Assembly (NCBI GenBank): GCA_019635875.1
Contig: JAHBYP010000005.1
Span: 1-64,000, forward strand
DNA length: 64,000 bases
Reading direction: 5' to 3'
DNA from: Alphaproteobacteria bacterium
GTDB taxonomy: Bacteria > Pseudomonadota > Alphaproteobacteria > Reyranellales > Reyranellaceae
A program made the position numbers and the translations under genes. This document shows positions 1 through 8,895 of this stretch, in pieces. How positions within the stretch are numbered: the stretch's first letter is position 1; each line of letters starts with the position of its first letter. Below the pieces are notes generated by a model that saw only the letters and a program-made list of their open reading frames with translations, had not been told where the DNA came from and did not search any database.

Positions 1-47
1 AGGGATCCAGGGCCAGCCTGGATCCCTCGCTGCGCTCGGGATGACAG
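1..47. repeat. Type C palindromic repeat, cut by window edge
   Basis: Right half of the repeat family that reads GGATCCCTCGCTGCGCTCGG followed by GATGACA. Full copies lie at 29074-29139, 39141-39204, 52389-52515 and 56078-56144. The inverted left half starts before the window. Confidence 0.8.
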
Positions 48-74
48 GGCGGCGCCGAATTCGGGCTCGTCGCG

Positions 75-1625
75 CTAGCGCGCGGCCGACAGCGCCTCGC
101 GCAGCGCCTGGGCGAGCTCGACCTTGCGGAACGGCTTGATCAGCAGGCGGGTGCCCTCACCCAGCCGGCCGTCCTGCAGCATCGCGTTTTCGGTGTAGCC
201 CGACATCAGGATGATGCGCACGTCGGGCCGGGTGCGCGCGATCGCCTCGGCGAGCTGGATGCCGTTGACCTTGCCCGGCATCACCACGTCGCTCAGCACG
301 AGGTCGAAGGCGAAGGCGCCGTCCTCTCCCAGCAGGCGCCGCGCGGCCTCGCCGCTGTCGACCTCGCTCACGCGGTAGCCGAGACTGTCGAGCTGGCGGC
401 GGACGCTGGCGCGCACCTGGGCGTCGTCCTCGACCAGCAGCACGCGCTCGCCGCCGCCGGCCGGCGCCGCGCCGCGGGCCGGCGCGTCCTCGGCGTGCTG
501 CCCGGCGGCCGCCGGCAGGTAGATCTTCACCGAGGTGCCCTGGCCGACCTCGCTGTAGATCTTGATGTGGCCGTGGCTCTGCTTGATGAAGCCGTAGACC
601 ATGCTCAGGCCGAGCCCGGTGCCCTTGCCCACTTCCTTGGTGGTGAAGAACGGCTCGAAGACGTGCTCCAGCACCTGCCGGGACATGCCGGTGCCGGTAT
701 CGGTCACCGCCAGCATGGCGTAGCGGCCGGGCCTGGCGTCCGGGTTCTCCGCCGCGTAGTCCTCGTCGAGCTCGACATTGCCGGTCTCGACCATCAGCCG
801 CCCGCCAAGCGGCATGGCGTCGCGCGCGTTGACGCACAGATTGAGCAGCGCCGACTCGAACTGCGTGCGATCGACCACCGTGGGCGACAGCGTCGGGCTC
901 AGCCGCTCGTCGATGACGATCTGCTCGCCCAGCGTGCGGCGCAGCAGCTTGCCCAGCGCGGCGACCAGCTCGTTGAGGTTGGTGATTTCCGGCTGCAGCG
1001 GCTGCTGGCGCGAGAAGGCCAGCAGCTGGCGCGTCAGCTCGGCGGCGCGCAGCGCGGCGCTGCCGATCTCGGCCAGCATGGCGCGCGTGTCCTCGCCGAT
1101 GTCGTGCGCCTCCTCGATGACGTCGAGGTTGCCCAGGATCACCAGCAGGATGTTGTTGAAATCATGCGCCAGCCCGCCGGTGAGCTGGCCGACCGCCTCC
1201 ATCTTCTGCGACTGGCGCAGCACGCCGGCGATGCGGTTGACCTCGGTCATGTCGCGGCCGATGAAGAAATGATGCTGGTCCGCCTCCGACCACACGCCGG
1301 TCCAGTTCAGGGCCACGGCATGGCCGTCGCGGTGCATGTAGCGGCAGTCGAAATAGCGCGTCGCGCGGCCCTTGCGCGCCACCCGCATCTCCGAACGGGT
1401 CGGATCGAGATCCTCGGGGTGGATGAAGTCGCTGGCGACGTGGCCTTCGACCTCGGCCGGGGCGTAGCCGAGCAATGCCCTGACGCTCGGACTGATGCGC
1501 AGGATCCGGCCACCGCGATCAGTGACCATGATCAGGTCGAGCGAAGTCTCGAACACGCGCCGGTTGATCGAATTCTCGACATCGACCGTCAGCGATTGCC
1601 CGCGAACTGGCGTATCCCCACCCAT
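75..1625 (-). CDS. PAS hybrid sensor histidine kinase with C-terminal receiver domain
   Basis: A soluble 516-residue hybrid kinase with no membrane segment, so it should sense a cytoplasmic signal. In order: a PAS domain at about 20-130, HisKA with the phospho-accepting His in AHDFNN (His154), a HATPase domain with the N box NLCVNARDA (about 262-270) and the G box GKGTGLGLS (about 334-341), then a receiver domain from about 394 with Asp446 in LVLSDVVMP and Lys497 in IKPF. This is the common bacterial PAS-HisKA-HATPase-REC layout and all catalytic residues are present. It therefore can phosphorylate its own receiver and probably passes phosphate to an unlinked partner. A GGGAG ribosome-binding site precedes the chosen ATG. 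No cognate regulator gene is adjacent. Confidence 0.93.
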   Translation of the reverse strand: MGGDTPVRGQSLTVDVENSINRRVFETSLDLIMVTDRGGRILRISPSVRALLGYAPAEVEGHVASDFIHPEDLDPTRSEMRVARKGRATRYFDCRYMHRDGHAVALNWTGVWSEADQHHFFIGRDMTEVNRIAGVLRQSQKMEAVGQLTGGLAHDFNNILLVILGNLDVIEEAHDIGEDTRAMLAEIGSAALRAAELTRQLLAFSRQQPLQPEITNLNELVAALGKLLRRTLGEQIVIDERLSPTLSPTVVDRTQFESALLNLCVNARDAMPLGGRLMVETGNVELDEDYAAENPDARPGRYAMLAVTDTGTGMSRQVLEHVFEPFFTTKEVGKGTGLGLSMVYGFIKQSHGHIKIYSEVGQGTSVKIYLPAAAGQHAEDAPARGAAPAGGGERVLLVEDDAQVRASVRRQLDSLGYRVSEVDSGEAARRLLGEDGAFAFDLVLSDVVMPGKVNGIQLAEAIARTRPDVRIILMSGYTENAMLQDGRLGEGTRLLIKPFRKVELAQALREALSAAR

Positions 1626-1917
1626 CGTCGAACTCCCAGAATACTCCGCAGGAGTCGTCCTCTTCTTTTACCCAAGTCTATACCGTGTCCGGCGTTCGAT
1701 ACTAGGCGGTGTCAGTATTCGCCCCGATGCACCGGATCGACCACCACCGGGAGAGTGGCACCCGTCGACCACGCCCATGGCGACAGAAATCACTGAAAAC
1801 ACCTGGCAATATTTCAAATGAACGAGCCGCCGATCGAGTCTATCAAGTCTGCTGCGTCCGGTCGACGTAGTGCCGAGCAGAGCGTCCTCGCCCCTCTTGC
1901 CGCCCGGGAAGCCGTGC

Positions 1918-2298
1918 ATGCCGATCGAATGGAGCGTGTCGACCGAGACGCGGAGAGTGGAAGCGATGTGGTCGGGAAGGGTCTCCGCCGCGGACTGGGC
2001 GGCGTTCATCGCCGACATGCGCCGGACGGGCGCGACGGGCTACGCCAAGCTCCACGACCTCTCGCACGCCTCCGTCGACATCAACCCGGCGCAGATCCGC
2101 GAGCTCGCCCGCATGACCAACGCGGCGGCGGACGACGGCGCGCTCGGCCCCGTGGCCTTCGTCCTCGATTCCGCCAGGGCCCTGGAGCTGGTGATGCAGT
2201 TCGAAGACGGCACCGAGTCGAGCCTCCGGCCGATCGCGGTCTTTCCCACCCGCCAGCTCGCCAGCGAGTGGCTCGACGGGCTGGCGTCGGGCGACTGA
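1918..2298 (+). CDS. Small STAS/SpoIIAA-like domain protein, paralogue 1
   Basis: A 126-residue soluble protein starting MPIEWSVSTETR. It is one of three paralogues in this window, the others being 8494-8877 and 62080-62454. All three share a start of the form (P)xEW or LTW, a basic strand, an acidic/hydrophobic core ending in VA-(F/I)-V, and a C-terminal aromatic helix around WL. Length and alternating strands and helices suggest a STAS- or SpoIIAA-like fold, but the family is not identified with certainty. The ATG at 1918 follows GGGAAG and matches the paralogue starts; an in-frame ATG at 1870 would add 16 unlike residues. Function unknown. Confidence 0.65.
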   Translation: MPIEWSVSTETRRVEAMWSGRVSAADWAAFIADMRRTGATGYAKLHDLSHASVDINPAQIRELARMTNAAADDGALGPVAFVLDSARALELVMQFEDGTESSLRPIAVFPTRQLASEWLDGLASGD

Positions 2299-2360
2299 GC
2301 GGGACGATCGTCTTCGGGGTGCTGGAGCGCCGCAACCCAAACGCCTTGAACGAAGCTCCC

Positions 2361-2400
2361 TGGTCGGGGCGCGCCACTCTGGAGTGGCGCGCTCCGACCA
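2361..2400. repeat. Long near-perfect hairpin downstream of 1918-2298
   Basis: Two 19-nt arms around GCGCCACTC and GAGTGGCGC with a 2-nt gap and one G:T-type mismatch. It could end transcription of the upstream gene but lacks a T tract, so it may equally be a dispersed palindromic repeat. Confidence 0.55.
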
Positions 2401-2598
2401 CTTGAGTGGCATATGCGATCGCCCGGGGGATCGAGCGGGCATCCGAGAGGAGCGTGGCCGGCGTTCGCAAATAGCTTATGCGCCATATCGTATTTAGTTT
2501 GATTATTCGCTGAACCGCATACGGATGCGGCGAATGCCGGAATGTTCGCCGCACATTCTGCGGTGAATACTGTTGCGCTTGCGGTGAACAATATCCAT

Positions 2599-2921
2599 GA
2601 CATCGGCGCGTGACTGCGCTGGTTCCTCGGCTGCCTCGACCGCGCCTTCGACGGCGCCGAGCACATCCCCGCCCAGGTGCTGCGCAAGGCGCGCATCTTC
2701 AAGGCGCTCGCCGACCAGGCGCCGAGCGAGCGCCAGCGCCTTGTCGTCAACCGCCTGCTCGACGGCTTCGAGGGCAAGCTGACCTCGTCGAAATGGGCGA
2801 GGGGCTGGCGAAGATCTCGCCCGACACCGCGCTGCGCGACATCAACGACCTCCTCGCGCGTGGCATCCTGGTCCGCGATCCGGCGGGCGGCCGCAGCACG
2901 AGCTATTCGCTGGCGATTTGA
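2599..2921 (+). pseudogene. Fic-family protein, decayed C-terminal fragment
   Basis: The translated region matches the typical C-terminus of Fic (AMPylation-domain) proteins: a helix reading LRWFLGCLDRAFDGAE, then KALADQAPSERQRLVVNRLL, then the winged-helix end KISPDTALRDINDLLARG and the final GRSTSYSLAI. The reading frame is broken twice. A TGA at 2611 falls where Fic proteins have W, and a frameshift lies near 2800 between SKWA and LAKIS. The catalytic core is absent upstream. It is therefore a dead remnant. Recognition rests on memory of the family consensus. A different, intact Fic gene lies at 42683-44080. Confidence 0.6.
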
Positions 2922-2969
2922 GCGCGGGCGCACGACGCAACTGATATCGGCGCAATCCGACTCCCCACG

Positions 2970-3314
2970 CTAGTGGCCGTGGAACGGGAAGAAGATGCAG
3001 GCTGCCGGCGGCCGGCTCTGACCCGGCAGCTGGCGAGCCTTGCACCACCACCAGTGCTCGTCCCGGCTCTGGTAGGTGCCGCGCTGACCCTTTCTGAACC
3101 GCTGTCGCGTGGGCAGCACGTAGATGTCGATACCCTCCTCGCGAATCCAGCTTTCAGGGATTCGCTCGCAATCCTTGGGGCCGCAGCAATGACGTCCGAA
3201 TCGGTCGACAAACTGCGAGTTCTTCTGGATCCAGTCGGCGTCACCATGAGCCAGGGCGGCCTCGGAGAAGACCAAGGTCATGCTGAAGAACGCCAGGCGC
3301 ATCCATATCCGCAT
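2970..3314 (-). CDS. Small secreted Cys-rich protein
   Basis: A 114-residue protein with a Sec signal peptide (about residues 1-22, MRIWMRLAFF then SEAALA) and a mature part with five Cys: HCCGPKDCE (43, 44, 49), WWWCK (91) and AACIFF (106). It also has an aromatic DEHWWWC stretch. Paired cysteines suggest a periplasmic disulphide-bonded or metal-binding fold. I recognise it as a type of hypothetical protein common in alphaproteobacteria but cannot name a function. The ATG at 3314 was chosen because it begins the signal peptide; an upstream ATG at 3419 would add 35 residues before it. It stands alone, ending toward the Fic remnant. Confidence 0.7.
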   Translation of the reverse strand: MRIWMRLAFFSMTLVFSEAALAHGDADWIQKNSQFVDRFGRHCCGPKDCERIPESWIREEGIDIYVLPTRQRFRKGQRGTYQSRDEHWWWCKARQLPGQSRPPAACIFFPFHGH

Positions 3315-3459
3315 GCTCCCATGATGTCCAAGCTGAGCGCGGCGTGCGTCCCCCGATCGGGGGACGGCGCACCGTTCGCAGGTTGAAAACTGGCTGATCG
3401 CGCCGTCATGCGGCAGCACGGTGAAGAGTGCTGAACTGGCTGAGGCATTGCCGTTCGGG

Positions 3460-3465
3460 TATAAT
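3460..3465 (+). promoter_or_regulatory. Possible -10 box of the LuxR-type gene
   Basis: A perfect TATAAT 35 nt before the chosen ATG. No good -35 box is seen at the right spacing. If real, transcription would begin near 3472, which excludes the upstream alternative starts at 3428 and 3464. Confidence 0.35.
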
Positions 3466-3499
3466 GTTTGTTGGCGCGCGGAGCGGGGGATTCGGTGCC

Positions 3500-4648
3500 A
3501 TGCTCAGGGACGACAACGAGCTCGTTGAGCGCATTTACGATACGGTCGAAGACCTCGACGCGCTGCCGGATGTGCTGTCCCTGTTGTGCGATCGGATCGG
3601 CGGCCGGAACGCTGTTTTTCACGTCTTGTCGAGGAAACCCGGCCCCGTGCCTTTCGTGAGTCTCTATCGCGTCGATCCCCGAGCGACGCAGACGTGGAGC
3701 GAGAGGCACGTTGACAATCTCTGGGCGCGGCACATGCTTGCACACCCGGTGTGCGTACCCGTGGCGGGCGATTCGTTTGCACCCCTCGACAGAATGCGCA
3801 GGACCGGGTTCTACGGCGAAGTTCTCGAACCTCTTGATATTGCCCACGGTGCGCTGTTCAAGACCAACGATGGTCCAAGCTCTCTGGTCGGCTTTTCGAT
3901 CCACCGGTCGGCGGACCAGGGGCCGTTCACCCGCAGCGAGCTTGCGCGCACTCAACGGTTCCTGCCGCACATACGGCGCGCCGTGCAACTGCGCTCCGTG
4001 CTGGAACGCAGCCAGGCGACGGAGCGCATCGCACTCGGTGCGCTCGATCAGCTGACATCCGCCGTGCTTCTGGTCGGTCGCGGCGGGCGCGTCCTGTTCG
4101 CCAATGCGTCCGTTTCGCGACTCGCCGCGGCGCGCGATGCCATCGTGCTTGAGGATGGCACGGTCAGGGCCAGACACCGCGCCCAGAACCACCTGCTGCT
4201 TGGACTGATCGCTTCCGCCCTCAATGGCGGTCCGGGCGGTGCCCTGCCGTTGGCGCGCGAGTCCGGGCGGCTGCCGCTTTCCGTCCTGGTCAGCCCGCTC
4301 AAGGGCATCCTTGCGTCCATTCTCGCCGCCGATGCGCGCGGCAGTGTCGCCGCGATCTTCCTGATCGACCCGGAACGGCAGGCCGGACCGTCCGTGGAAA
4401 CCCTGCGCGCGCTTTACGGCTTCACGCCAACCGAGGCGCGTGTTGCGCTGGAAATCGTCAAGGCGGGCAGCATCGGTACCGCTGCGCTCGCCCTGAAGGT
4501 CGCGCCCGAGACGGTGCGCACGCACGTCAAGCGCATCTACGCCAAGACCGGCGTGAACCGCAGGAGCGCGCTCGTTCGCCTGTTGGCGGCTGCCGACGTT
4601 CTGCAGCCCTCCCCGCTCATGCCCCACCGGGCTTTGGACGAGTCCTGA
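3500..4648 (+). CDS. LuxR-type (GerE HTH) transcriptional regulator
   Basis: A 382-residue protein whose last ~65 residues form a LuxR/GerE helix-turn-helix: FTPTEARVALEIV, then VAPETVRTHVKRIYAKTGV, then SALVRLL. The first ~300 residues are a large sensor part of unknown ligand, with a PAS-like central stretch (AVLLVGRGGRVLFANAS). There is no receiver domain, so it is probably a ligand-responsive one-component regulator. The ATG at 3500 has GGGGG upstream and agrees with a TATAAT at 3460; in-frame GTG 3428 and ATG 3464 are alternatives. It is monocistronic, with convergent kinase genes downstream, and its targets are not evident. Confidence 0.8.
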   Translation: MLRDDNELVERIYDTVEDLDALPDVLSLLCDRIGGRNAVFHVLSRKPGPVPFVSLYRVDPRATQTWSERHVDNLWARHMLAHPVCVPVAGDSFAPLDRMRRTGFYGEVLEPLDIAHGALFKTNDGPSSLVGFSIHRSADQGPFTRSELARTQRFLPHIRRAVQLRSVLERSQATERIALGALDQLTSAVLLVGRGGRVLFANASVSRLAAARDAIVLEDGTVRARHRAQNHLLLGLIASALNGGPGGALPLARESGRLPLSVLVSPLKGILASILAADARGSVAAIFLIDPERQAGPSVETLRALYGFTPTEARVALEIVKAGSIGTAALALKVAPETVRTHVKRIYAKTGVNRRSALVRLLAAADVLQPSPLMPHRALDES

Positions 4649-4752
4649 TCGCGACGGGCATCGGTTCGCAGGTCGAGCTCGCAACGTCCGCTCTCAGCCA
4701 CGCCTGCCGGCATCCGCGACCGGCCACGTCGGCGACTGGCGCGACAGGCGGC

Positions 4753-7323
4753 TCACGCCGCGGCCGGGATCCGCTCGATCGTGGGGAAGCTGAGCCGGAA
4801 CAGCGCGCCGCCCTGGGCGCGGTTCTCGGCGGTGATCGCGCCCTTCATCTCGGCGACGATGTCGGTACTGATCGACAGGCCGAGCCCGGTGCCCTTGCCC
4901 CTGGGCTTGGTGGTGAAGAACGATTCGAAGAGACGGGGCAGCACGTGCTCGGGGATGCCGCTGCCGCTGTCGGCGATCTCGATCACCACCCGGTCGGCCT
5001 TCATGTCGTGGGCGGCGCGGATGTCGATGCGTTCGTGGCGCACCGGTCCTTCGGCGCCGGCGCGCGCCTCGACGATGGCGTCGCGCGCGTTGATCATCAG
5101 GTTGATCACCACCTGCTGCAGGCGGGTGGCGTGGCCGTGCACCGGCGGCAGGTCGGCCGGCAGGTCGAGCGCGACCGCGATCCGCTCGAGCCGCATCTGC
5201 TCGGCCACGAGGTCGACGCCGACGCGGATCGCCTCGGCGACGTCGAAGGCCTGCGCCACCTCGTCGCCGCGCCGCGCGAAGCCCTGCAGGCGGCGCACGA
5301 TGCCGGCGGCGCGCTGCGCCTGGTTGCGCACGCGTGCGATGTGGCGCGCAGCCTCGGCGACATAGGTCTCGGGATCGTCGCGATGCAGGTTGTCCTCGAG
5401 GTCGGCCTCGATGGCGTCGACGGCGAACTGCACGACGGTCAGCGGCTGGTTGATCTCGTGCGCCATGCCGGTGGCCATCTCGCCCAGCGTCGCCAGCCTG
5501 GAGGCGTCGATGGCGCGCGTCTCGGCCTGACGCCGCTCGGTCTCGTCGACGCCCAGCAGCAGGCTGTAGTTCACGCGCCCGTCCACGTCGTGCACGTGGC
5601 TGGCGCTGACGCGCACGACGCGGCGCCGGCCGCCCGAGCGGATCACCTGGTCGAAGGCGAAGGTCTCGCGCTGCTCGCCGGCGAGCCAGGCGGCGAGCGC
5701 CGGCGCGGCGTCGCCGCAATCGACGACCTCCTCGTAGCGCCGGCCGATGACCTGCCCCAGAGTCCTGCCGGCGGCGTCGAGGAAGGTGCGGTTGGCGAGC
5801 ACGACACGCTGCTCGCCGTCGACCAGCGCGATCAGCGCGCCACTCGATTCGACGATCGAGCGCATCTTCATCATGTCGTCGCGCTGCGCCTGCTCGAGCT
5901 GGACCTGGGCATCGATGTCGCGCAGCACGCCGATCAGCGGATAGTGGCCGCGCGAATCGGCCGGACCGGAGGCGGTGAAGCGCATCTCGATCCAGCGTCC
6001 GCTCGCCAGCCGGCCGCCGGTGCGCAGCCGCACGGTCTGCACCGAGCCGGGATCGCGGCGCAGGGCGCGCAGGCAATCCAGCATGCGCGGCATGTCCTCG
6101 GCGTGGAACATGTCGGCGGGCTTCAGGCCGATAGCCTCGCCGGCCGGCATGCCGAGCACGGGCTGCGCGGCGCCGCTGACATAGGTCAGCCCGTCCGAAC
6201 CCGAGGTGAAGACGGCGTCGATCATCGAGTCGACGACCTGTCGGTAGCGCGCCTCGCTCGCCTCGAGCTCAGCCTCGCGCTGCTTAAGCGCCGTGATGTC
6301 GACCCGACACGAGGCGATGTAGCCGCTCGGCGTATGGATCTCGTTCGACTCGAAATAGCGGCCGCCCGGCATCCATTGCAGGTCTCCGGGCTGCTGGCTG
6401 CGGAAACGGGCGCGCAGCCGGTCGCCGACACGCCGGCGCTCCTCCTCGTCGGTCTGGCGGCAGGCCATGTGCCGGTCGATGATCTCCTCGAAGTGCAGCC
6501 CGACGATGTCGGGCGTATAGCTCTGCGGGCTGAGCGCGGCCAGGCGCTCGTTGAACATCACCATGCGGCCGTCGCGGTCGTAGAGGCCGAAGCCCACCGG
6601 AATCGCCTCGATCGCCTCCATCAGCTGCTGGCGGGTCTCGATCGCCGCCTTCTCCGAGCGCTCGGCCGCCAGGCGGCCGTTGCGATTGGCGGTGGCGGCG
6701 CCGGCGACGACGTAGAACAGCACGAAGCTCGCGGCCATGGCGCCGCCGGTGCCGATCACCAGCATCACCATCAGCGAACGCTGCTCGCCGATCGCGGCCT
6801 GGGCCTCGGCGGCCTGCTCGCGATGCGCGCGGCCATAGGCTCTGAGGAAGTCGACCAGGCGCGTCAGCTCGGTCGCGACGCGGTCGATGTCGGCGGCGGA
6901 TAGCGGATAGGTGCGCAGCAGGTCGCGATCGATCGACGCGCGCGCGCCGAGCAGGCGGTCGCACAGGTAGATTCGCGGCACGCCGTCGGCCCTGTCCCTG
7001 CCATCGCAGAATTGGCCGATGCGGGCGGACGCCATCTGCCAGCGCTCGCGCGCCTCGTCCATGCGCCCCACGCCATCGATCGTGGCGATCGCGGCCAGCA
7101 GCGCCATGCCGGAGCCGCCGACCTCGGTCAGCAGCTGGGCGAGCTCGGCCGTCACGCTTTCATAGGGCTTCGCCGGCCGGCTGAGCGACTGTACCGTCGC
7201 CACGGCGGCGGCGAAGGCCAGCAGCAGGAGGAGCCCGGCGACCGCCGCCAGCAGTGCGCCCTTGCGGCCGATGGCGCCGAGATACTCGCGGCGCTGCCGC
7301 CACAGGGCGACGGCTGCGCTCAT
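4753..7323 (-). CDS. Membrane-bound multi-PAS sensor histidine kinase
   Basis: An 856-residue kinase. A first membrane helix at about 22-42 and a second near 180-205 flank a periplasmic sensor part of about 130 residues. Three PAS-like domains follow (about 230-600), then HisKA with His in MAHEINQPLTVVQ, an N box NLMINARDA and G boxes DSGSGIPEH and GKGTGLGLSIS. Its ATG overlaps the stop of the upstream response regulator (ATGA), so the two are translationally coupled and likely form a two-component pair. A shorter paralogue lies at 53901-56051; from the first PAS to the C-terminus the two are highly alike, including QLLEAIEAIPVGFGLY. The signal is unknown. Confidence 0.92.
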   Translation of the reverse strand: MSAAVALWRQRREYLGAIGRKGALLAAVAGLLLLLAFAAAVATVQSLSRPAKPYESVTAELAQLLTEVGGSGMALLAAIATIDGVGRMDEARERWQMASARIGQFCDGRDRADGVPRIYLCDRLLGARASIDRDLLRTYPLSAADIDRVATELTRLVDFLRAYGRAHREQAAEAQAAIGEQRSLMVMLVIGTGGAMAASFVLFYVVAGAATANRNGRLAAERSEKAAIETRQQLMEAIEAIPVGFGLYDRDGRMVMFNERLAALSPQSYTPDIVGLHFEEIIDRHMACRQTDEEERRRVGDRLRARFRSQQPGDLQWMPGGRYFESNEIHTPSGYIASCRVDITALKQREAELEASEARYRQVVDSMIDAVFTSGSDGLTYVSGAAQPVLGMPAGEAIGLKPADMFHAEDMPRMLDCLRALRRDPGSVQTVRLRTGGRLASGRWIEMRFTASGPADSRGHYPLIGVLRDIDAQVQLEQAQRDDMMKMRSIVESSGALIALVDGEQRVVLANRTFLDAAGRTLGQVIGRRYEEVVDCGDAAPALAAWLAGEQRETFAFDQVIRSGGRRRVVRVSASHVHDVDGRVNYSLLLGVDETERRQAETRAIDASRLATLGEMATGMAHEINQPLTVVQFAVDAIEADLEDNLHRDDPETYVAEAARHIARVRNQAQRAAGIVRRLQGFARRGDEVAQAFDVAEAIRVGVDLVAEQMRLERIAVALDLPADLPPVHGHATRLQQVVINLMINARDAIVEARAGAEGPVRHERIDIRAAHDMKADRVVIEIADSGSGIPEHVLPRLFESFFTTKPRGKGTGLGLSISTDIVAEMKGAITAENRAQGGALFRLSFPTIERIPAAA

Positions 7324-7703
7324 GCTTCGCCGGTGCGCAGCTGCTGCAGCAGCGTGCCGAGGCTGAACGGCTTGAGCAGAACAGTCTCGGCGCCGTCGCG
7401 CTGGGCCTGGCCGACCTTCTGCGCGTCGAGATGGCCGGTCATGACGATCACCCGCGGCCGGGGCGGCGGCGGCGTGCGGCTGTTGACGTGCTCGAGCAGG
7501 TCCAGGCCGTCGCCGTCGGGCAGATGCACGTCGGTGACCAGGACATCGGGGTAGCGACCCTCGTCGGCCAGCGCCAGGCGGCCGCTGCCGAAATCCGGCG
7601 CGGTCACGACCTCGTACTGCCGTCGCCTCAGGTAGCCCGCGATCTCCTCGAGGATGTCGGTGTCGTCCTCGACCAGTAGAATCGTCAATTTGCCGGTCGC
7701 CAT
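7320..7703 (-). CDS. Single-domain response regulator
   Basis: A 127-residue receiver-only protein with acidic pocket VEDD (Glu12-Asp14), phospho-acceptor Asp58 in LVTDVHLPDGDG, a conserved Thr in VMTGH and Lys111 in LLKPFS. It has no output domain, so it probably acts by protein contact or as part of a phosphorelay. It is the first gene of an operon and overlaps the start of the multi-PAS kinase by 4 nt, which makes that kinase its probable partner. The start is the ATG that places the first strand TILLVEDD at the N-terminus. Confidence 0.9.
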   Translation of the reverse strand: MATGKLTILLVEDDTDILEEIAGYLRRRQYEVVTAPDFGSGRLALADEGRYPDVLVTDVHLPDGDGLDLLEHVNSRTPPPPRPRVIVMTGHLDAQKVGQAQRDGAETVLLKPFSLGTLLQQLRTGEA

Positions 7704-7878
7704 GGCGCAAATGCCCTGATTGAAATGCCAACAGATACGCCCGGGCCGGGTCGCCCAGCCAACGCAGAATGATCCAAATCGGCGGTATCGCTGCGAAATC
7801 CCGCCCGTGAAACTCCGCCCCTGTACGGCGTCACACGGCGATCGGGCACCACTGCACAGGGTTCGGCGTTCATGGCTC

Positions 7879-8172
7879 ATGCACCAGGCCGCCCCGCCCT
7901 CCCCGACCCAGCAGGCGATCGCCCGCGAGCTGCGCGCCCTGCTGCAGCACCACGGCTGCGACCAGGAGACGGCGGACCAGCTCACCGCACTGCCGCCTCC
8001 CGAACTGGTGAGCCGCACCTACGAGGTGCTCGAGATCCTGGGCGCCCGCCCGCACCTTCTGGCCGTGGTCGCGAGCTACGGCGTGACGCTCGACGACGAG
8101 GCGGTGCTCGAGCTGCTGCACTTTGCCCGACCCGACCGCCCGGTCGCGCGGCTGCGCCCGGCTGGCGCGTGA
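7879..8172 (+). CDS. Small hypothetical protein
   Basis: A 97-residue soluble, mostly helical protein (TQQAIARELRALLQHHG, then TYEVLEILGARPHLLAVVASYG, then DDEAVLELL). It has no signal peptide, Cys or recognisable motif. It is divergent from the response regulator at 7703, sharing the 175-nt gap. Coding is supported by GC-rich codon use and a coherent amphipathic pattern. The ATG at 7879 was chosen because upstream in-frame residues look non-coding. Function unknown. Confidence 0.5.
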   Translation: MHQAAPPSPTQQAIARELRALLQHHGCDQETADQLTALPPPELVSRTYEVLEILGARPHLLAVVASYGVTLDDEAVLELLHFARPDRPVARLRPAGA

Positions 8173-8298
8173 GATGCCGGATTCTGTCGACTGGACAGTC
8201 TAATCGAGCGACCGCTCTTTCACAGGATTCGGCCGGCCGCTTCGTGACAGCGCCGGCCCGGCATGCGCTGATGGCGGCACTCGCAAAGGAGGCCAGCC

Positions 8299-8502
8299 AT
8301 GACTGCGCCTTTGAGCCGCGAACGCGAATGGGACGAGCTGGTGCGCATCAACCAGGCGCTGCAGCGGAAGTACACGGTCGCCCGCGACGAGAACGATCTC
8401 GTTATCGCCAAGCTCTACAAGAAGCGCTGGAACCGCCAGCAGGACCGCATGCGCACGTTCCTCGCGCGGCAGCGCCAGCCGGCGACGCACCCCCTAGGTT
8501 GA
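8299..8502 (+). CDS. Small basic hypothetical protein
   Basis: A 67-residue, highly charged, helical protein (SREREWDELVRINQALQRKY) with many Arg and Lys residues and a run of Gln/Arg near the C-terminus. A strong ribosome-binding site AAAGGAGG lies 7-8 nt before the ATG and supports translation. Its 3' end overlaps by 9 nt the end of the convergent STAS-like gene. Basic charge would allow nucleic-acid or membrane contact, but no family is recognised. Confidence 0.6.
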   Translation: MTAPLSREREWDELVRINQALQRKYTVARDENDLVIAKLYKKRWNRQQDRMRTFLARQRQPATHPLG

Positions 8503-8877
8503 CGCCGGCGGCGGCGCGATACCGTCGAGCCAGGCCAGCGCCGCGCCCTCCTGCTGGAAGATGCGCACCGGTCGCTCGAGCGAGGCGAGGCTCTTGAACC
8601 AGTCGGCCAGCAGATTCGATTCGCGCGAGTTCACGACGATGGCCACCGGGCCGACCTTGGCGGCACTCCTGCCGTGCTTCACCACCACGGCGGCGATTGC
8701 CGGGATGTCGCGCGGATCGACGGCGTCCGCCGTCATGACACGAAACAGCTTGCGATAGGGCGCGGCGCCGGCGGCATCGACGGCCACGATATAGGCCTCG
8801 AAGTGCTCGGGCAGCGCGCGGCCGACGACGGTGGCGCTGACCAGGCGGCGCGGCTGCGAGATCGTCCACTCGATCAT
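8494..8877 (-). CDS. Small STAS/SpoIIAA-like domain protein, paralogue 2
   Basis: A 127-residue protein starting MIEWTISQPRRLV, related to 1918-2298 and 62080-62454. Shared features are the N-terminal EW strand, a central stretch with VAIVVNSRES, and a C-terminal helix ending AWLDG. All three are stand-alone domains with no membrane segment. The fold resembles small anti-anti-sigma or SpoIIAA-like proteins, but a phospho-accepting Ser cannot be assigned with confidence. It lies 18 nt downstream of the end of the TPR gene on the same strand and may be co-transcribed with it. Confidence 0.6.
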   Translation of the reverse strand: MIEWTISQPRRLVSATVVGRALPEHFEAYIVAVDAAGAAPYRKLFRVMTADAVDPRDIPAIAAVVVKHGRSAAKVGPVAIVVNSRESNLLADWFKSLASLERPVRIFQQEGAALAWLDGIAPPPAST

Positions 8878-8895
8878 GGCGCGCCCGACCCGGAC

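Noticed and set aside
1626..1917. Possible small gene between the hybrid kinase and the STAS-like gene
   Set aside because: Short frames without ribosome-binding sites; probably promoter DNA only.
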